NCBI RefSeq assembly: GCF_034931365.1
Contig: NZ_JAYGII010000006.1
Location: forward strand, 70,721 to 134,720
Direction of reading: 5' to 3'
DNA length: 64,000 nucleotides
Source: Natronospira elongata
Lineage (GTDB): Bacteria; Pseudomonadota; Gammaproteobacteria; Natronospirales; Natronospiraceae
Positions 8,606-16,538 of this stretch are shown piece after piece. Position numbers and translations under genes: made by a program. Every line of letters starts with the position of its first letter. Positions within the stretch are counted from its first letter, which is position 1. The notes below the pieces were generated by a model. The model was not told the origin of the DNA and did not search any database. It saw only the letters and a list, made by a program, of their open reading frames with translations.

Positions 8606-9274
8606 ATGAGCAATCATCGTCATCGCTTGCTCTTGTATTGCCTGCTGCTCGTAGCCATGCCGGCCAGTGCGCAGCAATCACCCGTCTACGATTATTTCAA
8701 GGCGGGATTCTGGCAGCAGACATCAACCCGTGATGCCATTTCTTTGGATTCCCTTGGTGGCGAGGACCGGAGTGGCTATGCCTTTGAAGGCATGACCCGC
8801 CTGGATGGCCCCTGGTTCATGTTGGGTGGATTCGCCCAATCTGACGGCGAGTTGTCCAGTTCAGAGGGCAGCGCCAGCCTGGGCGAAATCGATCTGGACC
8901 GTGGTTACATCTACCTCGCTTATCGCCGGCCCCTGGCCAAGGGTCTGGACCTCAATCTGCTGGGAGGATATGAAAGGCTGGAAACTCAGCTTCGCTACCG
9001 CCAGGATGCGGCCGATGCCAGTCACGAATTTGTATCGCGGGTCGATGAGGGCGCCGTGATTGGTCTGGCGCTGCGCTATCGGCCATGGCGTGAGCTGGAG
9101 GCCAATTTCAGGTTGGGGCGACGTCAGCTTGGCGGCATTCATGACGAGTTTACTGCCGGGGCAGGGCTTGCCCAGTGGCTTGGGGCCGGCTTCAGGCTGG
9201 CACTGGATGTGGATACGGCCGGCAGTGCCACCGACGGACGCCTGTCCATTCGTTACGACTTCAGCGGCCGCTGA
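8606..9274 (+). CDS. Predicted outer-membrane beta-barrel protein
   Basis: A 222-residue protein with a clear signal peptide (MSNHRHRLLLYCLLLVAMPASA, cut before QQSPV). The mature part alternates hydrophobic and polar residues in strand-length runs (GYIYLAYRRPLAKGLDLNLLGGYE, GAVIGLALRYRPW, GRLSIRYDFSGR) and ends in an aromatic/basic segment, as small barrels do. CGGGAGG lies 8 nt before the ATG. It follows the aldehyde dehydrogenase by 40 nt and may share its message. No specific family recognised. Confidence 0.7.
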   Translation: MSNHRHRLLLYCLLLVAMPASAQQSPVYDYFKAGFWQQTSTRDAISLDSLGGEDRSGYAFEGMTRLDGPWFMLGGFAQSDGELSSSEGSASLGEIDLDRGYIYLAYRRPLAKGLDLNLLGGYERLETQLRYRQDAADASHEFVSRVDEGAVIGLALRYRPWRELEANFRLGRRQLGGIHDEFTAGAGLAQWLGAGFRLALDVDTAGSATDGRLSIRYDFSGR

Positions 9275-9284
9275 CCGGAGGATC

Positions 9285-9319
9285 AAAAAGGCGGGACCCA
9301 TCGCTGGATGGGCCCCGCC
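9285..9319 (-). terminator. Terminator of the S9 peptidase gene
   Basis: Read leftward, a 13-bp stem with one mismatch and a 4-nt loop (bases 9290-9319) is followed by TTTTT (9289-9285). It lies in the convergent gap between the barrel protein and the peptidase. Confidence 0.8.
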
Positions 9320-9341
9320 GAAGCGCTTATCAGCTAACGCC

Positions 9342-11252
9342 CTACTCGCCTATGTGACGCTTGAGGAAATCAAGGACGTCCCCGTAATAAAGTTTGCGGT
9401 TCTCGACCTTGTAATATCCATGCCCTTCCTCGGGGAAAAGTCGGCTCTCATATTCTATCCCCGCCTCGTCCAGTTGTTCCTTCAGGAAGTTGTAGTGACT
9501 GATGTGGGCGCGCACATCCTGGCCGCCGTGGGAGATGTACAGGGGGGCCTCGATCTTCTCCACCTGGCGGGCAGGAGAGCGGGCGATGAGATCTTCCTCA
9601 TCCGTCCCCAGATAACGCTCCAGGGTGCGAATGCCCTGGCTGCTTTCGGTGACGTCCCCTTCCTCAAACATCAAAGGCAGGTCGTAGACACCCACTACCG
9701 ATACCCCGCAGGCATAGAGCTCCGGTTCCCGGATCAGGCCCATGAGTGTGGAGTAGCCGCCGTAGCTGCCGCCCATGATGCAGACCCGATCCGGGTCGGC
9801 ATGGCCTTCCTCAATCGCCCACAGGGTGGCGTCGGTGACATCGTCCTGCATGGTTGTGCCCCAGTTGCGATAGCCCATGGTTTCGAATTCATGGCCATAG
9901 CCGCCGGAGCCACGGAAATTCACCGACAGCACGGCGTAACCATGGTGGGCCAGCAGCTGAATCTCGGGGTTGAAAGTCCACTCATCGCGAATGCCATGGG
10001 GCCCGCCATGGACTACCACAACGGTAGGGTGCGGACCTTCTCCCGCCGGCGTGGTGAGATAGCCATGGAGTTCCAGGCCATCGCGGGATTCCACTTGGAT
10101 GGGTTCGGTACGATACAAGCGCTGGGGATCCAGCTCACGGAAATTGCTGAGAAGGAAGCTGGCCGCCAGATTATCGGTATCGAAGAGGTAGTACCCGGCG
10201 GCTGTGATATCGGACTCGGCAACCACGATAGCCAGGTCGGTATCTTGTGAAAAACTGACGATGCGCGAGAATTCATCCGGGAAGGCCGCGGAGATCTGTC
10301 GCTGAAGGATGGCGGTGGGCTGATCCGGGTCAATGAATACCATCTCCGGTTTGCCGTCCCGCTTGATGGCCCCAATGACTCGACTCCGGTCCTCGCTCCA
10401 GAGCACGCGGTTGATCTCGACCGTGTCTGATTCGATCAGTGTCTCAACGGACTGATCTTCCACCCGGATTCGGTAGAGCCCCATGCGCCCGGTTTCCCTT
10501 GAGCTAAAGTAGATGTGCTCGCCGCTGCCATCGAAGCCATGGAAGTTGAGCCAGCGCTGGTCGAAATCCAGATCGAAGTCCTGCCATTCCTCACCATGAT
10601 CATCTCGGTAGGCGAAAGTTGCCTGACCATCTTCGTCTGGGCCAAAGGCGAGTCTGACCCGCCCCTGTTGGTCTGCCACCAGAGAGCCAAAGGGGATGGG
10701 GCTGATGGCAACCCGCCGCGTGCTGCCGGTATGGATATGGAGCCGTTGGGCGGTGGGGCGATCGGAGTCATGTGCCCGGGTCAGAATCAGAACACGATGC
10801 TCTTCATCAGGTAGCGTCGACAGCACGGTTCCCATGCGAAAGACCCTGCTGCCCGGATCCGTGCCATACAGCATGCGTGATCGGCTGCCGTCCACGTTGA
10901 CGCCATAGATTCGCCCAGTGGGTCGGGGCTGGGCAAGCCGCCCTTCCTGTCGGTTGGTTCCGAACAGTATCCGCTCATTGTTGGCCCAGACCACATTGCT
11001 TGCGTGTTCATTTGCGGAAAGCTGGAAACCACCCGCGATAGAGACAGACTCCGGATCGCTGATATCAAGGATGACGACACCCGTCTGGTCGTCAACTGGG
11101 GCAGTGATGGCCAGGTGACGGCCGTCCGGCGACAGAGAGACTTCGTTGTACTCGGGCAGTTGCACAAAATGTTCCAGCGGCAGTCGCTCGTCATCGGCTA
11201 GCGCCGCAAAAGGCAGCGCTACCAGCGCCGCCAGCAAGATCAGGCGTTTCAT
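9342..11252 (-). CDS. Exported S9 family prolyl-oligopeptidase-type peptidase
   Basis: A 636-residue protein with a signal peptide (MKRLILLAALVALPFAALA, cut before DDERL), so periplasmic or secreted. Residues about 25-380 form a seven-bladed propeller-type region with repeated SPDGRHLAI-like and WSEDRSRVIGA segments. The C-terminal alpha/beta hydrolase domain begins near residue 390 and carries HGGPHGIRDEW, the nucleophile elbow GGSYGGY (Ser496), GGQDV (Asp579) and EEGHGY (His611). Such enzymes release dipeptides or N-blocked residues from short peptides. GGGAGGGGAATCA precedes the ATG. The gene is divergent from nnrU-like and stands alone. One of five exported peptidases in the window. Confidence 0.9.
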   Translation of the reverse strand: MKRLILLAALVALPFAALADDERLPLEHFVQLPEYNEVSLSPDGRHLAITAPVDDQTGVVILDISDPESVSIAGGFQLSANEHASNVVWANNERILFGTNRQEGRLAQPRPTGRIYGVNVDGSRSRMLYGTDPGSRVFRMGTVLSTLPDEEHRVLILTRAHDSDRPTAQRLHIHTGSTRRVAISPIPFGSLVADQQGRVRLAFGPDEDGQATFAYRDDHGEEWQDFDLDFDQRWLNFHGFDGSGEHIYFSSRETGRMGLYRIRVEDQSVETLIESDTVEINRVLWSEDRSRVIGAIKRDGKPEMVFIDPDQPTAILQRQISAAFPDEFSRIVSFSQDTDLAIVVAESDITAAGYYLFDTDNLAASFLLSNFRELDPQRLYRTEPIQVESRDGLELHGYLTTPAGEGPHPTVVVVHGGPHGIRDEWTFNPEIQLLAHHGYAVLSVNFRGSGGYGHEFETMGYRNWGTTMQDDVTDATLWAIEEGHADPDRVCIMGGSYGGYSTLMGLIREPELYACGVSVVGVYDLPLMFEEGDVTESSQGIRTLERYLGTDEEDLIARSPARQVEKIEAPLYISHGGQDVRAHISHYNFLKEQLDEAGIEYESRLFPEEGHGYYKVENRKLYYGDVLDFLKRHIGE

Positions 11253-11339
11253 TGATTCCCCTCCCTTTCAGGGCTTGCAAACACTGGACAGCAATACTGC
11301 ACTACACTTGGGTATATCACCAAACACGGAAACCCAGCC

Positions 11340-11897
11340 ATGATCTTACTGCTAATCGGTCTCCTCTTGTTCCTCGCTATCCATCTGATGCCGGCCTTTC
11401 CGGGCCTGCGGGCCGGTTTGGTGGAGCGTTTGGGGAGCGAGGCGCGCTATCTGGCCCTGTTTACTCTGGTGATTGTCATCGCCGTCATCATGCTGGCGGT
11501 GGGTTTGCGCGAGGCGGAATATGTTCCCCTCTGGGGGCAGATCACCTACGGTCGGGAGCTGGCGCCGTTGCTCATGGGGCTGTCGGTGTTTTTTGTGAGT
11601 GCGGCGTACGTCCCCAATAATCTGCACCGACTGGTTCAGAACCCCATGCTCTGGGGCGTTGTGTTCTGGTCGGCGGCCCATTTGCTGGTGGCCGGGCACC
11701 TGGCAGCGGTGTTACTGTTTGGCGGGCTCGGCGCCTATGCCCTCTACGCCATCTTCTTTCGCGGCGGCCGCCGCGACTGGCAGTCCCCGGTCCCCCGGCC
11801 CTGGCCGTGGGACCTCCTGACGGTGGTGGTGGCCTTTGTGGTGTACATGGCCCTGCTGTGGCTGCACCCCTACCTGTTCGGTGTCAGCGTGATTTAG
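11340..11897 (+). CDS. NnrU family membrane protein
   Basis: A 185-residue inner-membrane protein with six hydrophobic segments. The conserved features of the NnrU family are visible: HLMPAFPGLR near the N-terminus, PNNLHRLVQNPMLWG and SAAHLLVAGHLAAVLLFGG in the middle, with His residues inside membrane segments. NnrU was first described in nitrite/nitric oxide metabolism, and related proteins act in carotenoid isomerisation. No denitrification genes are nearby, so the role here is open. It is divergent from the S9 peptidase. Confidence 0.85.
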   Translation: MILLLIGLLLFLAIHLMPAFPGLRAGLVERLGSEARYLALFTLVIVIAVIMLAVGLREAEYVPLWGQITYGRELAPLLMGLSVFFVSAAYVPNNLHRLVQNPMLWGVVFWSAAHLLVAGHLAAVLLFGGLGAYALYAIFFRGGRRDWQSPVPRPWPWDLLTVVVAFVVYMALLWLHPYLFGVSVI

Positions 11898-12041
11898 GCT
11901 CGTTCTCACCTGCCCTGTGCCTGCGGAAAACGAATTCGGGATTTGGACAGAGTGGTTTCGAACTGGCTAATGCCTCTCCCGTCACGGGCTGAACAAAATT
12001 TGACTTCGGCATTTCAAAGGTGACACTCCCCCAGAGTAGGC

Positions 12042-12146
12042 CCTGGTGCCGCTGGCCTTGCTCAGGGCTGTGAGCGACAGGACGTCGCGTGCAGAGTCCC
12101 CAGGGATGGGTCTACGACGTCCCTGAGCAAGGCCAGCGGCACCAGG
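12042..12146. repeat. Perfect 26-bp inverted repeat with nested hairpin
   Basis: Bases 12042-12067 and 12121-12146 are exact reverse complements (26/26). A second inner pair, ACGTCG (12082-12087) and CGACGT (12115-12120), sits between them, and TTCGGCAT/ATGCCGAA flanks pair again at about 12006 and 12169. It occupies the 355-bp convergent gap between nnrU-like and the DUF418 gene, where no coding gene is seen. There is no T-tract, so it resembles a mobile palindromic repeat more than a terminator. Confidence 0.8.
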
Positions 12147-12218
12147 ACCGGAACGTAACCCGTCACCGATGCCGAAGGGAACTCGACCCGTAGAGAGCCA
12201 CCGGCGCCAGCCCGGGAA

Positions 12219-12232
12219 TGTAACCGGTTACA
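12219..12232. promoter_or_regulatory. 14-bp perfect palindrome resembling a LacI-family operator
   Basis: TGTAACCGGTTACA is fully self-complementary with a central CG, the pattern of LacI/GalR-family operators. It lies 20 nt beyond the stop of the leftward DUF418 gene, an odd place for an operator. No sugar gene or LacI-type regulator is in the window. Confidence 0.35.
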
Positions 12233-12252
12233 GGTAATAGAAGTGTCCTCTC

Positions 12253-13464
12253 TTAATCGGACCGGGCCCTCAAGGGCTGCCACTGCAACCGGACGAAGCT
12301 GCGCCATAGCCACTCCACCGGGCCCTGACTGAAGTGACGCAACCACCACAGGGACAGGGGAATCTGCACCGCCCAGACGCCCAGCACCACCAGAACCTGT
12401 TGGCCCCGCTCCAGCTCGCCGAACAGACCCAGACCGTGGCCGTAGAAGAGCGTAGTACAAAGGACTGTCTGCAACAGATAGTTGCTGAACGCGGTCCGAC
12501 CCACCGCTGACATGGCCTGGCGCAGTCGGGGCAGCCAGTGTTTCTGGCAAATGATCATTACCAGCGAGAGATAGGCCAGGGCCATCAGGGGTGCGGCGGT
12601 GGCATTGAACTGACGGCCCACGAATTTGGTCCAGGGAAATTCCCAGTTCCGCGCCTCAATGGATGCCAGGCCGTAGAGAACCAGCGTCATCCCCAGTATC
12701 AGTCCGACCAGGGCAAGCCGGAGATAGAAAGCGGTCGAGCGTTGTGCGGTAACGATTCCGAGACGGTAGAGAGCCATCCCGATCAGCATCAGGCCGGTGG
12801 CATGCCAGAAGACATTGAAAATCAGTCCAAAGGTGATGACCTGCAGATAGATCTCCGCCCTGGCCGGTAACTGCTGCAACCACGGGCCGCTCATGGCCAC
12901 AATATCCGCCTGTACCGCCGGCGAGCCTTCTTGCCAGATTGCCGACATCTCGGCCAATACTTCTTCTGGCCAGAATTGCATGCTCCAGCCATACAGCAGG
13001 GACAGGCCCAGGGCGAAGAGAATGAAGCCGGCGCCGATCAGAATCTGTGTGAGTGGCTGACGATTGCGGAGTAGCCAGGCAAAGCTGCCACAGACCGCGT
13101 ACATGAAAAGTATATCGCCATACCAGAGAAGAAAACCATGGAGCAGTCCCACCACGGCCAGAAACAGCATGCGCCGGTAATGGACGGCCGCGCCGCTGCG
13201 AGCGGCTGCCACGGCCTTCTCTGCCATCAGTGCGATACCCGCACCGAAGAGCAGGGCAAACAGGCTGTAGAACTTGGTGTCGAAGAACAGGTGACTGACG
13301 GTGGAAACCCAGCCGTGTATTCCCTCCAGGGAACCAAAGGCATGGGGATTGGCGTAGGCGGGCCAGGGCATGGAAAAGGACTGGATGTTCATCACCAATA
13401 TGCCCAGGATGGCGATGCCCCGCAGCACATCCAGACTTTCAAAACGTTGGTGATTCGCCGCCAT
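12253..13464 (-). CDS. DUF418 (YeiB-like) multi-pass membrane protein
   Basis: A 403-residue protein with about ten hydrophobic segments. The N-terminus SLDVLRGIAILGILVMNIQSF is the hallmark of the DUF418/acyltransferase-like membrane family, and AVGRTAFSNYLLQTVLCTTLFYG near residue 310 marks the DUF418 C-terminal domain (about 225-390). Relatives include E. coli YeiB. The family is thought to be related to membrane acyltransferases, but the substrate is unknown. A CRP-like dyad lies about 70 nt upstream of the start. Convergent with nnrU-like. Confidence 0.87.
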   Translation of the reverse strand: MAANHQRFESLDVLRGIAILGILVMNIQSFSMPWPAYANPHAFGSLEGIHGWVSTVSHLFFDTKFYSLFALLFGAGIALMAEKAVAAARSGAAVHYRRMLFLAVVGLLHGFLLWYGDILFMYAVCGSFAWLLRNRQPLTQILIGAGFILFALGLSLLYGWSMQFWPEEVLAEMSAIWQEGSPAVQADIVAMSGPWLQQLPARAEIYLQVITFGLIFNVFWHATGLMLIGMALYRLGIVTAQRSTAFYLRLALVGLILGMTLVLYGLASIEARNWEFPWTKFVGRQFNATAAPLMALAYLSLVMIICQKHWLPRLRQAMSAVGRTAFSNYLLQTVLCTTLFYGHGLGLFGELERGQQVLVVLGVWAVQIPLSLWWLRHFSQGPVEWLWRSFVRLQWQPLRARSD

Positions 13465-13525
13465 GCTTTGCTCCCCCGCTGTTATAGGCTGAAGCCTATT
13501 TTGCGCAGGACGAACGGCATCCGCC

Positions 13526-13541
13526 AGTGACGATTGTCACG
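13526..13541. promoter_or_regulatory. Weak CRP-like dyad upstream of the DUF418 gene
   Basis: AGTGA CGATTG TCACG matches TGTGA-N6-TCACA with one mismatch per half. It is centred about 70 nt before the ATG at 13464. No good -10 was found at class I or II spacing. Confidence 0.25.
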
Positions 13542-13596
13542 AGTGGCAGATGTGGTTTGGCCGCTGCCTTGATACGTCGTTGCCCGGCTCAGGGGA

Positions 13597-14100
13597 TCAG
13601 TCCAGTGACTGGAAGGCAGGGTGGTACTGGATCAAGCTGCCAGCCGGTGGTTTGCCGGCATCATCCAGAATCAGTACGCGGAAAGCCTCGCTGTCGCCGA
13701 ATTCGCCCTTGAGGTCCAGTGTTGAGGCCGGCTCAAAGCCGAAGCGTCCATAGAACTGCGGGTCGCCCAGAACCGCGATCCAGGGCGTGCCCATTTCCCG
13801 GGCCTTGTCCAGACCGGCCTGAACCAGTCGCGAGGCAATGCCGCGACGTTCGTGCTCCGGGTCAACGCCCACCGGACCCAGAGCCAGGGGCGTCGCACCG
13901 GTGCCTGCCGGAGTGACCGGGGAGAAGGCGATGTGGCCAACCGGGTGCTCACTCACCGTGGCCACCAGGCTGATCGCCAGTTGCGAGTCTTCCCGCAGCT
14001 GGCGAATCAGATCGCCCTCCGCCTCGCGGCGAAAGGCGGCCCGGTGGACCCGGTCCAGGGCATTGACGTCTCCGGGTTCTTCCTCGCGAATCTCCAGCAT
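13597..14100 (-). CDS. GNAT family N-acetyltransferase (YhbS-like)
   Basis: A 167-residue single-domain acetyltransferase. The acetyl-CoA pyrophosphate loop is seen as VDPEHERRGIASRLVQAGL (motif A, R-x-x-G-I-A) after the LALGPVGV strand. GDPQFYGRFGFEPAS is the YhbS-type motif near the C-terminus. The substrate is not predictable. It follows the E1 gene by 50 nt on the same strand, so a joint message with E1 is possible. Confidence 0.85.
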   Translation of the reverse strand: MLEIREEEPGDVNALDRVHRAAFRREAEGDLIRQLREDSQLAISLVATVSEHPVGHIAFSPVTPAGTGATPLALGPVGVDPEHERRGIASRLVQAGLDKAREMGTPWIAVLGDPQFYGRFGFEPASTLDLKGEFGDSEAFRVLILDDAGKPPAGSLIQYHPAFQSLD

Positions 14101-14150
14101 GAGTTCGTTCTCCGCGCGTGAATGGTGGCCGGTGGCCGCCCAGGGCCCGC

Positions 14151-16412
14151 CTATTCTCCCGCGAGCAGGGCTCTGGCGCCAGCCAGGACGTCAGATTCCT
14201 GCATCAGCACTCGATTGGCAGCATCACCCAACGGGATATAGCTGTCGTCACCGCAGACCCGGGCCTTGCGAATACCATGGCCGGCTTCTTCTTCGATCAC
14301 GGTGAAGATCTCCTCGGCCAGGCCACCGGTCCGGCGGCTCTCATCCACTACCAGTACGCGGCCAATGTCGCGGGCATGCTGGGCAATGAACTCCCGGTTC
14401 AGGGGCTTGAGCCAGCGCAGGTCCAGTACCCGAATCCGCTTGCCGCTCTCCTGCTCGATCTGCCGGGCCGCTCGCAGGGACATGGGGACGCCATTGCCAA
14501 AGGTGATGATCAAGAGATCCTCGGCATTGAGCTCATAGACCCGGCCCTCGCCCAGCGGAATCGCCCGGTTTGGTTCCGGATAGGGGAATAGCCACTCCCC
14601 GTCCCGGGCCTCATAAAGGTCCTTGGTCATGTACAGGGCGATGGGTTCCAGGAAGGCCGAAATGCGGCCATCCACCTTGCCCAGAGCCGCCAGGGTGCGA
14701 AGCATCATGGCGGCATCATCCCCCCGGGACGGGCAGGCAATGACCAGGCCCGGAATATCCCGCAGGGCGGTGAAGCTGTTGTCATTGTGGAAGTGGCCAC
14801 CAAAGCCCTTCTGATAGGCCAGCCCGGCGATCCGCATGATCATGGGGTTGCGGTACTGATCATTGGAGAAGAACTGCAGGGAGGCCGCTTCCCCACGAAT
14901 CTGGTCACAGGCATTGTGGAAGTAGGCCAGATACTGGATCTCCGGCATGGGCAACAGGCCCATCATGGCCTGGCCCTGGGCCATGCCCAGAATGGTGGTT
15001 TCATCCAGCAGGGTATTGAAGACCCGGTGCCCCTTGAACTGCCGGTACAATCCGGCGGTGACGGTATAGACCCCACCTTTCTGGGCCACGTCTTCACCGA
15101 ATACCGTGATCTCGCGGTATTTGGCCATCAGATCATGCATGGCCCGGTTGATCTGAATCGACAGGTGCCGGGCCGGCTGGCTTTCGGGCAGGCGCTCGCC
15201 AAAGACTTCATGACGCGATTCCTGATAATCGTCCCGGGTGGCCTCGGCATTCACGGCCTCCGGACTGTAGGGGGCCAGCGGTTTCATTACCGCCTCGGCG
15301 GTTTCCAGCTTGGGCCGTTCAGCCGCCTTGCCCGAAGCCGCCTGAACCCGTTCCCGCACCGATTCATACAGAGTGCGGATCTCATCCGCCGTCATCAGCC
15401 CTTCTTCCAGGGCGGTCTCGGCGGAGAGCAGCAAGGGATCCTGGGCCTCGGTGGACTCCACCGCTTCCAGCGAGCGGTAATCGGTTTCCACATCCGTGCC
15501 GGCATGACCCAGCAGGCGCTTGAGCTTGAGATGCAGGAAGGCGGGCTTGCGGGTCCGGCGGACATAGTCCTCGGCCTCGCGGGTGGCTCGCCAGGTGTCC
15601 AGCAGGTCCAAGCCGTCGGCGGTGAAATACTTGATGCCGGGACGGGCCTTGAAGCTGGCCTCGATCCAGCCGGCCGGGCTCTGCACGGAAATGCCGATGC
15701 CATTGTCCTCGCAGACAAAGAGCACGGGGCAGGGCAGGTTCTGATGGCTGGTCCAGCCGGCGGCATTGAAGCCGGCCTGGGCGGTGGCATGGTTGGCCGA
15801 GGCATCCCCGAAGGAGCAGACCACGATGCTCTCCTCGGGCACCGGAACTTCCCCGGTCAGTCGCTTGGCCTGGGCAATGGCAATGGCCGCGCCCACGGCT
15901 TTCGGCAGATGACTGGCGATGGTGGAGGTCTGCGGTGGCACCCACAGCGGCAGCGATCCCCAGACCTTATGGCGGCCACCGGAGATGGGGTCATCACTGG
16001 ATGCGGCCAGGGACAGGGCGGTGTCGTAGGCCGGGTCGATGGATTCCAGCTTGCGGCTGCGCTCCATCATGAAACCGCCCGAGCGGTAATGCAGAAAGGC
16101 CGGATCCGTATGCCGGGTCACCCGCCCCACCACGGTATTGCCCTCATGGCCGGAGCTGCCAATGGTGTAGAAACCCTCGTTCCGGCCCCGCATGGCCCGA
16201 GCCTCGATATCCAGATGCCGGGACAGCATCTGCGATTCAAACAGCTCGATGAAGGCCTTACCGCTCAGACCCGGCTCAGCCACCGTGGCTGACAGGTCAT
16301 CGGTCTTGTCGACAACCTCATCCCATTCCTCGAGAAACTCGAGAAAGTTCTGATCAACGATCTCCGCCCGGTTGATGGCGCGGGTTCCTTTTTTGGCGAG
16401 GCCGGTAGACAT
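14151..16412 (-). CDS. 2-oxoacid dehydrogenase E1, fused alpha and beta subunits
   Basis: A 753-residue thiamine-diphosphate enzyme. The alpha half (1-~380) carries GFYTIGSSGHEGN and the TPP/Mg motif GDASAN (202-207) closing with EDNGIGIS. The beta half (~415-753) starts at LSIQINRAMHDLMAKYREIT and holds FGEDVAQKGGVYTVT, RIAGLAYQKGFGGHFHNDN, and VVDESRRTGGLAEEIF. In most bacteria these halves are separate genes of branched-chain or pyruvate-type complexes. Fused forms are known. It decarboxylates a 2-oxoacid and passes the acyl group to an E2 partner; no E2 or E3 gene is in the window. It is 126 nt downstream of glutaryl-CoA dehydrogenase on the same strand. The substrate is not settled. Confidence 0.87.
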   Translation of the reverse strand: MSTGLAKKGTRAINRAEIVDQNFLEFLEEWDEVVDKTDDLSATVAEPGLSGKAFIELFESQMLSRHLDIEARAMRGRNEGFYTIGSSGHEGNTVVGRVTRHTDPAFLHYRSGGFMMERSRKLESIDPAYDTALSLAASSDDPISGGRHKVWGSLPLWVPPQTSTIASHLPKAVGAAIAIAQAKRLTGEVPVPEESIVVCSFGDASANHATAQAGFNAAGWTSHQNLPCPVLFVCEDNGIGISVQSPAGWIEASFKARPGIKYFTADGLDLLDTWRATREAEDYVRRTRKPAFLHLKLKRLLGHAGTDVETDYRSLEAVESTEAQDPLLLSAETALEEGLMTADEIRTLYESVRERVQAASGKAAERPKLETAEAVMKPLAPYSPEAVNAEATRDDYQESRHEVFGERLPESQPARHLSIQINRAMHDLMAKYREITVFGEDVAQKGGVYTVTAGLYRQFKGHRVFNTLLDETTILGMAQGQAMMGLLPMPEIQYLAYFHNACDQIRGEAASLQFFSNDQYRNPMIMRIAGLAYQKGFGGHFHNDNSFTALRDIPGLVIACPSRGDDAAMMLRTLAALGKVDGRISAFLEPIALYMTKDLYEARDGEWLFPYPEPNRAIPLGEGRVYELNAEDLLIITFGNGVPMSLRAARQIEQESGKRIRVLDLRWLKPLNREFIAQHARDIGRVLVVDESRRTGGLAEEIFTVIEEEAGHGIRKARVCGDDSYIPLGDAANRVLMQESDVLAGARALLAGE

Positions 16413-16470
16413 GGTTGCTTCGACTGACTCTTAATGTGTATTCAGGTGCGGCGGCTTGCGGATGAAGGCG

Positions 16471-16535
16471 GCGAGCTACGAGCAACGAGCGGCGAGTCGG
16501 CACTGACAGCTCGCCGCTCGAAGCTCGTAGCTCGC
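16471..16535. repeat. Imperfect palindromic repeat between gcdH and E1
   Basis: Two nested inverted pairs are seen: GAGCTACGAGC (16473-16483) with GCTCGTAGCTC (16523-16533), and GAGCGGCGAG (16487-16496) with CTCGCCGCTC (16510-16519). This is a common form of dispersed palindrome in GC-rich gammaproteobacteria. There is no T-tract. Confidence 0.75.
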
Positions 16536-16538
16536 GGC

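Noticed and set aside
14787..16292. 501-codon frame antisense to the fused E1
   Set aside because: The E1 strand has complete family motifs. The antisense translation is Gly/Gln/His-rich without domain features.
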